A stretch of 64,000 bases of DNA from Ignavibacteria bacterium (GTDB lineage: Bacteria; Bacteroidota; Ignavibacteria; Kapaibacteriales; UBA4661): positions 31,787 to 95,786 of the forward strand of contig JAAFIV010000015.1 in assembly GCA_013298775.1 (NCBI GenBank), written 5' to 3'. The translations under genes and the position numbers were made by a program. The notes below the pieces were generated by a model. The model saw only the letters and a program-made list of their open reading frames with translations, searched no databases and was not told where the DNA came from. How positions within the stretch are numbered: the first letter of the stretch is position 1; the number at the start of each line of letters is the position of its first letter. Below are positions 16,637 to 24,443 of the stretch, one piece after another.

Positions 16637-16659
16637 AAATTCTTGATTGCTCATTTTTA

Positions 16660-16702
16660 GCAAAACAAAACGCCTCGCCGAATGAGATTCGACGAGGCGT
16701 TT
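16660..16702. terminator. Bidirectional terminator between argB and rpsP
   Basis: AAACGCCTCG (16668-16677) pairs with CGAGGCGTTT (16693-16702), with further pairing of CGAAT and ATTCG in the loop. On the minus strand the stem is followed by TTTTGTTTTGC, giving a strong terminator for the ffh-rpsP operon. On the plus strand the trailing T-run is shorter. Confidence 0.8.
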
Positions 16703-16733
16703 GTATGTTCTGAGCTTGGCTTGCGAGCAAAAA

Positions 16734-17270
16734 TTACTCTGCTGCTGGAGCTTCGGCAGGTGCTTCAGCCGCAGCTTTTGCCGCCGCTGCAGCTGCTTCT
16801 TTTGCTGCCGCCTCTGCAGCTTTCGCCGCTTCTTTTGCTGCTGCTTCAGCCGCTTTCGCGTCTTCTGCTGCTTTCTTTTCTGCTTCGATAGCTGATTTTT
16901 TCTTTTTGCTAAGACGCGTAGCGCGTTTCTTACCGAGACGCTCCAAACGCTTTGCTACGGTTTCTTTGTGCTTGGTAAGTTCCGAAGCAATTTCTTCTGC
17001 CGATTTTCCTTTGCGTTCAAGGTACATCTGCAAAAGAACGCCTTCGTGGCTGAGGATTGCACGCGCCATATCGGTCGGCTGTGCGCCCATTTTCAGCCAT
17101 GCAAGCGCACGGTCGTCTTTCAAAATTACTTTCGACGGGAAACCAACGGGATTGTACTGACCTAAGTATTCAAGGTAAGCACCATCGCGGGTTTTACGGC
17201 TGTCCATTGCGACAATATCATACAACGGAGCTTGTTTGCGTCCTCTACGACGCAGGCGGATTTTAACCAT
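16734..17270 (-). CDS. rpsP: 30S ribosomal protein S16 with long C-terminal tail
   Basis: 178 residues, about twice the usual 80-90. Residues 1-80 are ordinary S16: MVKIRLRRRGRKQAPLYDIV, then DSRKTRDGAYLEYLGQYNP, DRALAWLKMGAQPTDMAR. The rest is a low-complexity helix of Lys, Glu and Ala with repeated AAEAAAKEAAKAAE-type units, ending in APAEAPAAE. Extended S16 tails are common in Bacteroidota-type bacteria. S16 is needed for assembly of the small subunit 5' domain. It is downstream of ffh on the same strand with a gap of 120 bases, a linkage also seen in other bacteria. Confidence 0.95.
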   Translation of the reverse strand: MVKIRLRRRGRKQAPLYDIVAMDSRKTRDGAYLEYLGQYNPVGFPSKVILKDDRALAWLKMGAQPTDMARAILSHEGVLLQMYLERKGKSAEEIASELTKHKETVAKRLERLGKKRATRLSKKKKSAIEAEKKAAEDAKAAEAAAKEAAKAAEAAAKEAAAAAAKAAAEAPAEAPAAE

Positions 17271-17390
17271 GTTCCAATGAGGTTAAGAGAGTGAATAAAA
17301 GTGAAATCTTAACGTTTTCGCCCAAACATATGTTTTTATGCGGGCTGGGAACGAATTTTCTCGTAATGTTTCATTTCATAATGTCGAGCT

Positions 17391-18761
17391 TTAGCGGCGA
17401 AACTTTCCTTGCGGCATACGTCCCATTCCGGGCGCACCGCCACCCATCATTTGCTGGAGAGCTTGCATTTTGCCGCCGCCTTTGGTAAGCTGCTTCATCA
17501 TTTTTTGCATATCCTCGAACTGCTTAATCATGCGATTCACATCCTGAATCGTCGAGCCACTGCCGTTTGCAATGCGCTTACGACGCGAACCGTTGATGAT
17601 TTTCGGCTGCTTGCGTTCTTGCTTGGTCATGGACAGGATGATAGCTTCTACGCGCCCTAGAGCCTTTTCGTCCACCTGCACATTGCGCAAAGCCTTGTCC
17701 ATACCCGGAAGCATTCCTAACAAATCACGCAGCGAACCCATTTTTTTCATTTGCTGAAGTTGTTCCAAAAAGTCGTTCAAATCGAACTCGTTTTTGAGAA
17801 TTTTTTGCTCAAGTTTTTTCGCTTGGTCTTCGTCGAACTCAGACTGGGCGCGTTCTACAAGCGTCAGAATATCACCCATGCCCAAAATCCGCGACGCAAT
17901 ACGGTCGGGATAAAAGGCTTCGAGGTTATCCAATTTTTCGCCTGTGCTGATGAATTTAATCGGCTTTTGCACAACCGAGCGAATCGAAAGAGCCGCACCA
18001 CCGCGTGTGTCGCCGTCCATTTTCGTCAGCACAACGCCCGTAAAGGCAAGGCGGTCGTTGAAGGTTTTTGCGGTATTGACGGCATCTTGTCCTGTCATGG
18101 AATCGCACACGAACAAGATTTCATGCGGCTTGACGGAGTTTTTGATGTTCTCCGCTTCTTGCATCATTTCTTCGTCAATCGAAAGACGACCCGCTGTGTC
18201 AATAATCACCACGTCTCTAGCGTATCGTTTTGCGTACTGCACCGCTTCTTCCGCCAACTTCACAGGATTCATGCCTTCTTGCGTGAAAACAGGAATCGTG
18301 ATTTGCTGGGCAAGCGTCTTCAACTGGTCAATCGCCGCTGGACGGTAAATATCGCCCGCCACCAAAAGCGGCTGTTTGCCTTGTTTTTTCAGACTTTTCG
18401 CAAGTTTTCCGCAAAAGGTCGTTTTTCCCGAACCCTGCAAGCCAGCAACCATGATGATTGTAGGCGATTGCGGCGACATCACAAGCTGGGAGCGAGTGCT
18501 ACCCATGAGCGCTACCATTTCATCGTGAATAATTTTCACGATAAGCTGTCCGGGCGTAACTTTCCCTTGTACGTCTTGCCCCAATGCTTTGGTTTTTACA
18601 TCTTCAATGAACTTTTTTGCGACCTGAAAATTTACGTCCGCATCCAAAAGAGCATTCCGAATCTCGACAAGAGCTTCTTCGATGTTATCTTCGGTAATTT
18701 TTGCCTGCCCGCGAATCCGCTTGACGGCTTCTTCTAGTCGGGTTTGTATATTTTCAAACAT
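17391..18761 (-). CDS. ffh: Signal recognition particle protein Ffh
   Basis: 456 residues. The N domain is followed by the SRP GTPase: G1 GLQGSGKTTFCGKLA, DTAGRLSIDEEM for G3, TKMDGDTRGGAALS for G4, and GTGE-type ISTGEKLDNLEAFYPDR. The C-terminal M domain has the RNA-binding helix region SRRKRIANGSGSTIQDVNRM and a Met-rich signal-binding groove (MQKMMKQLTKGGGKMQALQQMMGG). It carries signal sequences of nascent membrane proteins to FtsY and the Sec translocon together with 4.5S RNA; no such RNA gene was found in the window. It appears to be the first gene of an operon with rpsP. Confidence 0.97.
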   Translation of the reverse strand: MFENIQTRLEEAVKRIRGQAKITEDNIEEALVEIRNALLDADVNFQVAKKFIEDVKTKALGQDVQGKVTPGQLIVKIIHDEMVALMGSTRSQLVMSPQSPTIIMVAGLQGSGKTTFCGKLAKSLKKQGKQPLLVAGDIYRPAAIDQLKTLAQQITIPVFTQEGMNPVKLAEEAVQYAKRYARDVVIIDTAGRLSIDEEMMQEAENIKNSVKPHEILFVCDSMTGQDAVNTAKTFNDRLAFTGVVLTKMDGDTRGGAALSIRSVVQKPIKFISTGEKLDNLEAFYPDRIASRILGMGDILTLVERAQSEFDEDQAKKLEQKILKNEFDLNDFLEQLQQMKKMGSLRDLLGMLPGMDKALRNVQVDEKALGRVEAIILSMTKQERKQPKIINGSRRKRIANGSGSTIQDVNRMIKQFEDMQKMMKQLTKGGGKMQALQQMMGGGAPGMGRMPQGKFRR

Positions 18762-18843
18762 GGTCGAATTTCACAGCAAAGGGTGAGAGAAAATTTTTGC
18801 GAAAGACTTCTAAAATAAGGAAAAGAAATAAACTACGCAAAAC

Positions 18844-19039
18844 TTTTCCACAGCGTTTTCTTTGAAACTGCGTAATGGTTTCTCGTGAGGGGCAGGTTGT
18901 TCTTCTTTTGTGAGTATTCTTGTGCTGGTATTCTGTGGGTATTCTGTGGGTATTCTGGGAGTATTCAGGGGAAAATTATGGTGTGCATGTGGAAAACTCT
19001 GTGGAAAAGCGAAGTAATTCACACTCCCAATGTGGAAAA
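18844..19039. other. Origin-like region: 11-bp tandem repeats plus four TGTGGAAAA boxes
   Basis: Four head-to-tail 11-mers lie at 18928-18971 (GTATTCTGTGG twice, then GTATTCTGGGA and GTATTCAGGGG). TTTTCCACA is at 18844-18852 and TGTGGAAAA at 18988-18996, 19000-19008 and 19031-19039. These boxes differ from the DnaA consensus TGTGGATAA by one base. The arrangement recalls iterons with DnaA boxes, as in replication origins or DnaA-regulated promoters. It lies in a 498-bp gap upstream of ffh with no gene. A role is not proven; dnaA is not nearby. Confidence 0.45.
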
Positions 19040-19101
19040 CTTTGCCGCTAGAGAATGGAAGAAAAATAAATGGATGAACTTCTTTCGGCTTCGGTAGCTT
19101 G

Positions 19102-19156
19102 AGACACTCTTGTCTGCAAGCCTTCATGCGGAATTGAAGAGGCACAGACAAGAGTG
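19102..19156. repeat. Family C-related hairpin
   Basis: GACACTCTTGTCTG (19102-19115) pairs with CAGACAAGAGTGCC near 19145-19158. The arms resemble those at 3886-3966 (TTCTTGTCTGTG) but are shorter. It lies between the origin-like repeats and the end of the NYN-domain gene. Confidence 0.6.
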
Positions 19157-19259
19157 CCTGTACTATAAATCAAGAAAATGCACATTTATTTCGTCGTCGT
19201 TTCTTATACGTTTCAATCGTTATACGTTTGAATCGTGCAAGGCGGGCATGAAGAAGCAC

Positions 19260-19754
19260 TTATTTTAACCCAAACATTCGTTTCATCGCTTCCAATTCAG
19301 CATGAGAGACGTTTTCGGGTTTATCCGTAGAAGCTAGGCGGCGAGCTTCTGGTGTAGATTTTGTGCCAGAATCGGAGCGTAATTCTCGTAAAAAAGCGGA
19401 TGCTGATTTTACATTGCAGCCCGACAATTTTGCAAAGTTATGTACTTCCGTATCCGATGAAATCACGGTTACGCGCCGCGTCTGCTCTTCCAAGCGCACT
19501 AAATCTTTGATAACTTCATCCGCTTCTTGAAAACGACGCGTTTCGCGGACGTTTACGTTTACTTCTTGCCGTTGAACGGCAGCATTTACGCCATCGAAGA
19601 CGATGGTAAACAAAATATCACGTCGTCGCCGAGCATACCCTTCCACGAGCGTAAGCAAGGTCTGGCGTGCTGTTGTGAGCGACGAATCCATTTGCCGCTT
19701 CATCGTTGCGTCTTTGTGCATGATGTTATGTGCGTCCAAGATGTAGTGCAGCAT
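19260..19754 (-). CDS. YacP-like NYN-domain ribonuclease
   Basis: 164 residues from the ATG at 19754 (MLHYILDAHNIMHKD). The NYN/PIN-like core is clear: LDAHNIMH with the first acidic residue, TIVFDGVNAAV, ETRRFQEADEVIKDLVR with the acidic pair, and VISSDTEVHNFAKLSG, which supplies another acidic ligand. YacP/Rae1 proteins are metal-dependent endoribonucleases; Bacillus Rae1 cuts mRNA in the ribosomal A site. The tail (DKPENVSHAELEAMKRMFGLK) also resembles YacP ends. The frame is open to 19802, but this would overlap the upstream kinase stop. It lies 25 bases after the second TPR kinase and is probably in its operon. Confidence 0.75.
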   Translation of the reverse strand: MLHYILDAHNIMHKDATMKRQMDSSLTTARQTLLTLVEGYARRRRDILFTIVFDGVNAAVQRQEVNVNVRETRRFQEADEVIKDLVRLEEQTRRVTVISSDTEVHNFAKLSGCNVKSASAFLRELRSDSGTKSTPEARRLASTDKPENVSHAELEAMKRMFGLK

Positions 19755-19779
19755 TTGAAAAACAAAGAATAAAAAAACG

Positions 19780-21762
19780 TTACATCGCTGGAAATTCCAC
19801 AATAAACGTCGCGCCGTGTCCAGCTTGGCTTTCGCAGCGTACTGTTCCCTGCATCTGCTCGACGAGCTTTTTCACGATTGCCAAACCAAGACCCGTCGAA
19901 TGCTCGCCACCAGTGGGCTTTGCTGAAAGACGAGCGAACTTACCAAAAAGTTTTTCTTTGTCGTCGTCGGTAAATCCAGGTCCTTCATCTTGAATTTCTA
20001 TCCGTACGATATCTTCACGCTGTGAGGCAACTCGCCCCACGCGAACCCACACATGTTTACCAAGAGGTGAGTATTTTACGGCATTGGAAAGGATATTGTC
20101 GATCACTTGCATAAAGGCTATTTCATCTACCTGAATTGTTGTTGAGCTATCTGTGGTAGCTTCTGTATTCAGCAAAGAAAAGTGTAATTGAATTTCCTTC
20201 ATTGCTGCCGCATTCATCATGTTTCCTGTCAGCATCTCCACGATTGGTGCGGCATCGAAGACTGCTAAAGAAAATTTCATTTTACCAGATTCTATCGCAT
20301 TTGCATCCAAAAGATTATTCACCAAATCCAGCATCCGATTACTTGTTTGGATAATCATTTCGCTAGAACGCTGCGCTTCTTCGGGTGGAATTTCGTTGTA
20401 GCAAATCATTTCAGCATAGCTGCGCACCGCACCAATAGGGTTTTTGAGGTCGTGCGCAACGATTCCCAGCATCTCGTTTTTCTCATTATCCAAGAGCTGG
20501 AGTTGTTGATTTTGCTCGGCGAGTTGTGTATTTGCAAGCTCAATATCGCCTGCTTGCTCATCCAAAATACGTTGGCGGCGCAAGAGTTCCTGCTCGGTGC
20601 GGCGTTTGTATTGATACCGATTCACGCCAATAACCAGCAAACCAATGAGCAAAACAAGCCCCAAAAGTAAGAGATTACGCACCTTTGCTTGCTCTTCGGC
20701 ACGAGTTTTTAGCCCCGCAATTTCCTTCAGGCGTTCTTCGTCGCGGTATTGCGTGGTCAAAACTGCCGTGCGCTCGGCTGTTTCTGCGGTGTGCATAGAA
20801 TCGGAAAACTCTTTGAAATCCTTGTAAAACTCTAGTGCCTGAGCGGGTCGTCCGGTGCGCTCGGCAATTAAGGAGAGCGATTCAAACACCCAGCGCATGA
20901 TTTCTTTCCCACCGTATTCCTCTGCAAGGCGCAGTGCTTCTCGCTCGTAGCTTTCGGCACGTTGATAATTTTGCGTGTGAGCATATATTTCTCCCAGCAC
21001 ATGATTCGACAAGGCAGAAACGCGCTTATCACCAATGCTGCTGGCAATGGCAAGGGCATCTTCGGCAAAACGGAGGGCAAGTTCGGTTTTGCCAAGATTA
21101 TTGAATGCCCACGCAACATTTGCCGACACAAGAGCAATACTGGCTGAGTCGCGCAATTCCACATCCACGTCCAATGCTCGTTGCCAACACACCAACGCAC
21201 TGTCGTTCTCGCCTTCGCCAAAATGCAACACGCCCAGATTATTTAACATGGATTCCATTGCGCGTTTGTCGTGAACGGCTGTACTCAGCGTCAATGCTTG
21301 TGTATAGTAGTCTTTTGCTTTGGCGTAATTTCCCTGTTTCCGATAATTTGCACCAATACCACCCAATGCCCGTGCAATGGTCGCACTATCTTTCAGGTTT
21401 TGTGCGAGATTCAAGGCGCGAAAATAATACTCCACCGATTGCTCATAAAACCCCTGCGACCACAGCACTGTTCCCATGCGTACTTGTGCCTTTGCCGCAC
21501 CGAAGGGGTCTTCCAGCGAATCGGCGAGTGATAGTGCTTGGCGTGCAAAGACCAAAGCCCGCACTGCATCGCGGGTTTCGTACTCTTTTGAAAGCTCGCA
21601 GAGAATCTGTACTTTGGCGGAATCATTGCGTGTATGCCACGACGATAGCACCGCTTCGAGTGAGTCTTTCCGCAAGTCTTTTCGCGCTGTTTGAGCAATT
21701 CCTTCACTCGTGCTGAAGCATAGCAGGAATGGGAAGATAACAAGCAAAAACAATGGTTTCAT
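19780..21762 (-). CDS. TPR-sensor histidine kinase (second copy)
   Basis: 660 residues from the ATG at 21762, which directly precedes a signal peptide (MKPLFLLVIFPFLLCFSTSE); an upstream ATG at 21777 would add five residues. Residues of about 40-350 are tetratricopeptide repeats (for example QGNYAKAKDYYTQALTLST). Next come one membrane helix (LLLLGLVLLIGLLVIGVNRY), a coiled coil and the kinase core, with H437 in LGIVAHDLKNPIGAV, NILSNAVKYSPLGK, QDEGPGFTD and STGLGLAIVKK. It has the same architecture as the kinase at 7583-9901, including NxRYxxxxKSEE/RTEQ-like sequence after the membrane helix, so the two are paralogues. No response regulator is adjacent. The downstream gene encodes a NYN ribonuclease. 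Confidence 0.9.
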   Translation of the reverse strand: MKPLFLLVIFPFLLCFSTSEGIAQTARKDLRKDSLEAVLSSWHTRNDSAKVQILCELSKEYETRDAVRALVFARQALSLADSLEDPFGAAKAQVRMGTVLWSQGFYEQSVEYYFRALNLAQNLKDSATIARALGGIGANYRKQGNYAKAKDYYTQALTLSTAVHDKRAMESMLNNLGVLHFGEGENDSALVCWQRALDVDVELRDSASIALVSANVAWAFNNLGKTELALRFAEDALAIASSIGDKRVSALSNHVLGEIYAHTQNYQRAESYEREALRLAEEYGGKEIMRWVFESLSLIAERTGRPAQALEFYKDFKEFSDSMHTAETAERTAVLTTQYRDEERLKEIAGLKTRAEEQAKVRNLLLLGLVLLIGLLVIGVNRYQYKRRTEQELLRRQRILDEQAGDIELANTQLAEQNQQLQLLDNEKNEMLGIVAHDLKNPIGAVRSYAEMICYNEIPPEEAQRSSEMIIQTSNRMLDLVNNLLDANAIESGKMKFSLAVFDAAPIVEMLTGNMMNAAAMKEIQLHFSLLNTEATTDSSTTIQVDEIAFMQVIDNILSNAVKYSPLGKHVWVRVGRVASQREDIVRIEIQDEGPGFTDDDKEKLFGKFARLSAKPTGGEHSTGLGLAIVKKLVEQMQGTVRCESQAGHGATFIVEFPAM

Positions 21763-21882
21763 GGACTCTGCAAGCAATGGTGGTTAATGGTAAGTAATTG
21801 CGCACAATCTCGTACAATTCCAATATTCAATTCAAACAAAGAAACGCCTTTTTTTTCACAATAGCAAATCCCCTTTCACCTC

Positions 21883-22479
21883 ATGCTTCTTGCGTTCTAC
21901 AAGCCTTTTGGCGTACTATCGCAATTCACGAGCGATGGCTCGCACAATCGAACCTTAGCAGAGTTCGATTTTCCAGCAAATGTCTATCCCGTTGGTCGCT
22001 TGGATGCTGATTCGGAGGGCTTTTTGTTGTTGTCGGATGAGGCGCGAATTGTGAAGTATTTGCTTGAGCCAAAATATGCACACCCGCGTCGGTACTGGGT
22101 GCAGGTGGAAGGTGTTCCCACAGAGCAAGATTTAGTGCGGCTTTCAGGTGGTGTTCGTGTGCAGGACTATACTACGCGTCCCTGCAAAGTGTGGCATCTT
22201 AAAGAACAAGAAACGGAGCGGCTTCCAGAGCGTATGCCGCCCATTCGTGTTCGCAAAAATATTCCTGTGTCGTGGATTGCACTTGAACTTACCGAAGGCA
22301 AAAACCGCCAAGTGCGGCGCATGACGGCTGCATGCGGCTTCCCGACGCTGCGCCTCGTGCGTGTGCAGATTGGCGCACTTTTTCTTCCCATTCTTGAAGA
22401 ACAAAACAAGCTCTCATGCGGTGTTTGGAGGAAGTTGGATGAAAAAGAGGGCGGGTTAGTATTGGGGAAATTTCGGTAA
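21883..22479 (+). CDS. rluE: Ribosomal large-subunit pseudouridine synthase RluE-type
   Basis: 198 residues, lacking an S4 domain like RluE. It starts MLLAFYKPFGVLSQFTSDGS, the substrate-channel motif. The catalytic Asp is in VYPVGRLDADSEGFLLLSDE, followed by KYAHPRRYWVQVEGVP, LTEGKNRQVRRMTAACGFPT and LVRVQIGALFL, all characteristic of the RsuA/RluB/E/F family. It would isomerise one uridine in 23S rRNA. It is divergent from the TPR kinase (120-bp shared promoter region) and converges on the glycosyltransferase gene with 14 bases between the stops. Confidence 0.9.
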   Translation: MLLAFYKPFGVLSQFTSDGSHNRTLAEFDFPANVYPVGRLDADSEGFLLLSDEARIVKYLLEPKYAHPRRYWVQVEGVPTEQDLVRLSGGVRVQDYTTRPCKVWHLKEQETERLPERMPPIRVRKNIPVSWIALELTEGKNRQVRRMTAACGFPTLRLVRVQIGALFLPILEEQNKLSCGVWRKLDEKEGGLVLGKFR

Positions 22480-22493
22480 GATCGCAGCAATTC

Positions 22494-24272
22494 TCACTTC
22501 ACGCGCTCAAAATGCCGAAACGTATAGATAAATCGTTGCGGAGCCGCATCATCCTTCATTCCTGGCAAGGGTAATTTCACCATTTTTGATTTCATCCAGA
22601 CATCAAATCCGCTTTGTTCTTGTGCGGGAAGTGTCGCTGTCTCCGAGTAGCCTTCTTGCACGAGAGCATCTGCTAAATGCTGTGCATTGACTGCATACCG
22701 ATTGCGCTGAAATACTACCCAATGCCGTGTGTTTACGCTGCGGATAAGGGTTTTGCAGGAATCTAGGCTTACCTCTTTTGCAATATCTGTTTCTGCCCAA
22801 TACAACGACTGAATTTCTGGCAAATACCGCTCCACGGCGTTCTTTGAGCCTTGCGAATGCGAATTAACACCCTCCATGCCATAACGATATGCCACTGTGT
22901 GCGCAATCGCCGTACTGCTGTCGCCTTTGGTGTGAAGCCGCGTAAAGGTGCGTAATTCCTGCAAGGGCGGTGTATGCTGGGTTGCAACAATGTTCATATC
23001 CCACACCGCAATTGCGTACGCGTTGCACAGAAGAATCACGACAAAAAGCACGGATTGAAGACGTTTATTGGCAATGCGCATAAGTGCGAAGCCCAGAAAC
23101 AGCCACAACACTGGCGCGACAAAGGGAACACGCTGCACCGATGGAATAAGGTAAATCGTCAGTGGCGGGTACATTTTTACGACCACGACCGACATCACCA
23201 AAAGCGGCATCAGAACAAGCATCCAGCCGTAGCGATTGTTCAAAATATCCGAGCGGCGAAGCGCAATAAATGCCAGCACAGGCATAATAAACGCCATCGG
23301 CAAAACCGCCCAGAGCGCGTAGGGAGCGACTGCGAAGCCATTCATTACACCAATCAAGGTGGCAGAGAAAAAGGCAATTGCAGCAACGATTTTGTTCGAC
23401 TGTACGGGCGCGGAAACGCCGAGATTGATGGTTGTGTAGGCATTCAGAATAGTGAAAATAATGGGTAAAATCATAACGATAATTCCCACTTGCGATACTG
23501 CCCACAGCAGGATTTCACGCGGCTGAACATGAAGTTCGGATGGTTTTCCCTTTGTCAATTCTTGGCTGGAATGTTTATTCTTTGACGAGGCTTGTTTGGC
23601 AAATTGCACCGCCATCACCACAACATAATGCAGCCCTGCACACAGCGCAAATACTGCCGCCGAGAGGTAATGCACATAAAACAACACCCCCGCACAGAGC
23701 GCGTACATCAGCAACAACCGATACTCTTTTTCCCGAAACCAGCGCGTATAAGCGTACAACCCCGAAATGCCCAGAAGCATCGCCAATGCTTGATAGCGAG
23801 CGATATTTGCACTCATCCACACAAGCGGTGTTGTAGCGGCGAGCAGAAATACGCGGTTCTGCACAGTAGCTAATTTGCTTGCATCAGATTTGTTTGCATC
23901 AGATTTGCTTGCACTTGATTCGCCAGAAGGCTGATGATTTCTTGTATTTGGGGAAATTGAGTATGAACTCATGTACTGCGTAAAATTCCACAACACCCAC
24001 AAAACAGCACTCACCAGCACCACCGATAAAACACGTAAGGGAGTATCCGTATAACCAAAAATTTGTCCCCAGAAATGCTGTATTAACGCCATTCCGGGCG
24101 GATTGTTTTCTTTTGGCGAAAAGTACAGCGCGATAATATCTGACGGCGTTTGCGCCGATGCCCAGTACATTGAAAATTCATCTGCCGCAACCGAGCGCAC
24201 ACCAAGCGTGAGCAAGGTAAATACCACCAAAGCAGCAATGATGCCGAGAGTAAGCCATGAAGGACGATTCAT
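22494..24272 (-). CDS. Multi-pass membrane glycosyltransferase, GT39/ArnT-like
   Basis: 592 residues with about ten to twelve hydrophobic segments. The first helix (LTLGIIAALVVFTLLTLGV) is followed by an acidic loop, AADEFSMYWASAQTPSD, corresponding to the catalytic acidic loop of lipid-linked sugar transferases. FSPKENNPPGMALIQHFWGQ also fits the family. The C-terminal soluble part contains FTRLHTKGDSSTAIAHTVAYRYG. These enzymes move a sugar from a polyprenyl-phosphate donor to a lipid or protein on the outer face of the inner membrane; the acceptor is unknown. Three near-identical units (SKSDANKSDASKLA) come from 15-base repeats at 23881-23910, in a cytoplasmic or periplasmic loop. Confidence 0.8.
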   Translation of the reverse strand: MNRPSWLTLGIIAALVVFTLLTLGVRSVAADEFSMYWASAQTPSDIIALYFSPKENNPPGMALIQHFWGQIFGYTDTPLRVLSVVLVSAVLWVLWNFTQYMSSYSISPNTRNHQPSGESSASKSDANKSDASKLATVQNRVFLLAATTPLVWMSANIARYQALAMLLGISGLYAYTRWFREKEYRLLLMYALCAGVLFYVHYLSAAVFALCAGLHYVVVMAVQFAKQASSKNKHSSQELTKGKPSELHVQPREILLWAVSQVGIIVMILPIIFTILNAYTTINLGVSAPVQSNKIVAAIAFFSATLIGVMNGFAVAPYALWAVLPMAFIMPVLAFIALRRSDILNNRYGWMLVLMPLLVMSVVVVKMYPPLTIYLIPSVQRVPFVAPVLWLFLGFALMRIANKRLQSVLFVVILLCNAYAIAVWDMNIVATQHTPPLQELRTFTRLHTKGDSSTAIAHTVAYRYGMEGVNSHSQGSKNAVERYLPEIQSLYWAETDIAKEVSLDSCKTLIRSVNTRHWVVFQRNRYAVNAQHLADALVQEGYSETATLPAQEQSGFDVWMKSKMVKLPLPGMKDDAAPQRFIYTFRHFERVK

Positions 24273-24347
24273 AATTACAAAAAATGTGCGAAAACAATAC
24301 TCAAAACCTCTTCACCTGGTAGAGCGAATTTTTCTAAAATTAGGCTT

Positions 24348-24426
24348 CAGTTGCACAGACATTCTTGTCTGTGTTCTCCATTTGAAACCCGCACCAACGC
24401 TCACAGATAAGAATGTCTGTGCCACT
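24348..24426. repeat. Family C hairpin, copy 2
   Basis: CAGTTGCACAGACATTCTTG... at 24348-24373 pairs with CACAGATAAGAATGTCTGTG... at 24402-24426. It is close to the copy at 3886-3966, including the loop (CCGCAC-type sequence). It lies between the glycosyltransferase start and the end of the giant VWA/WD40 gene. Confidence 0.8.
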
Positions 24427-24443
24427 ATTGAAGATTTTTAAAA

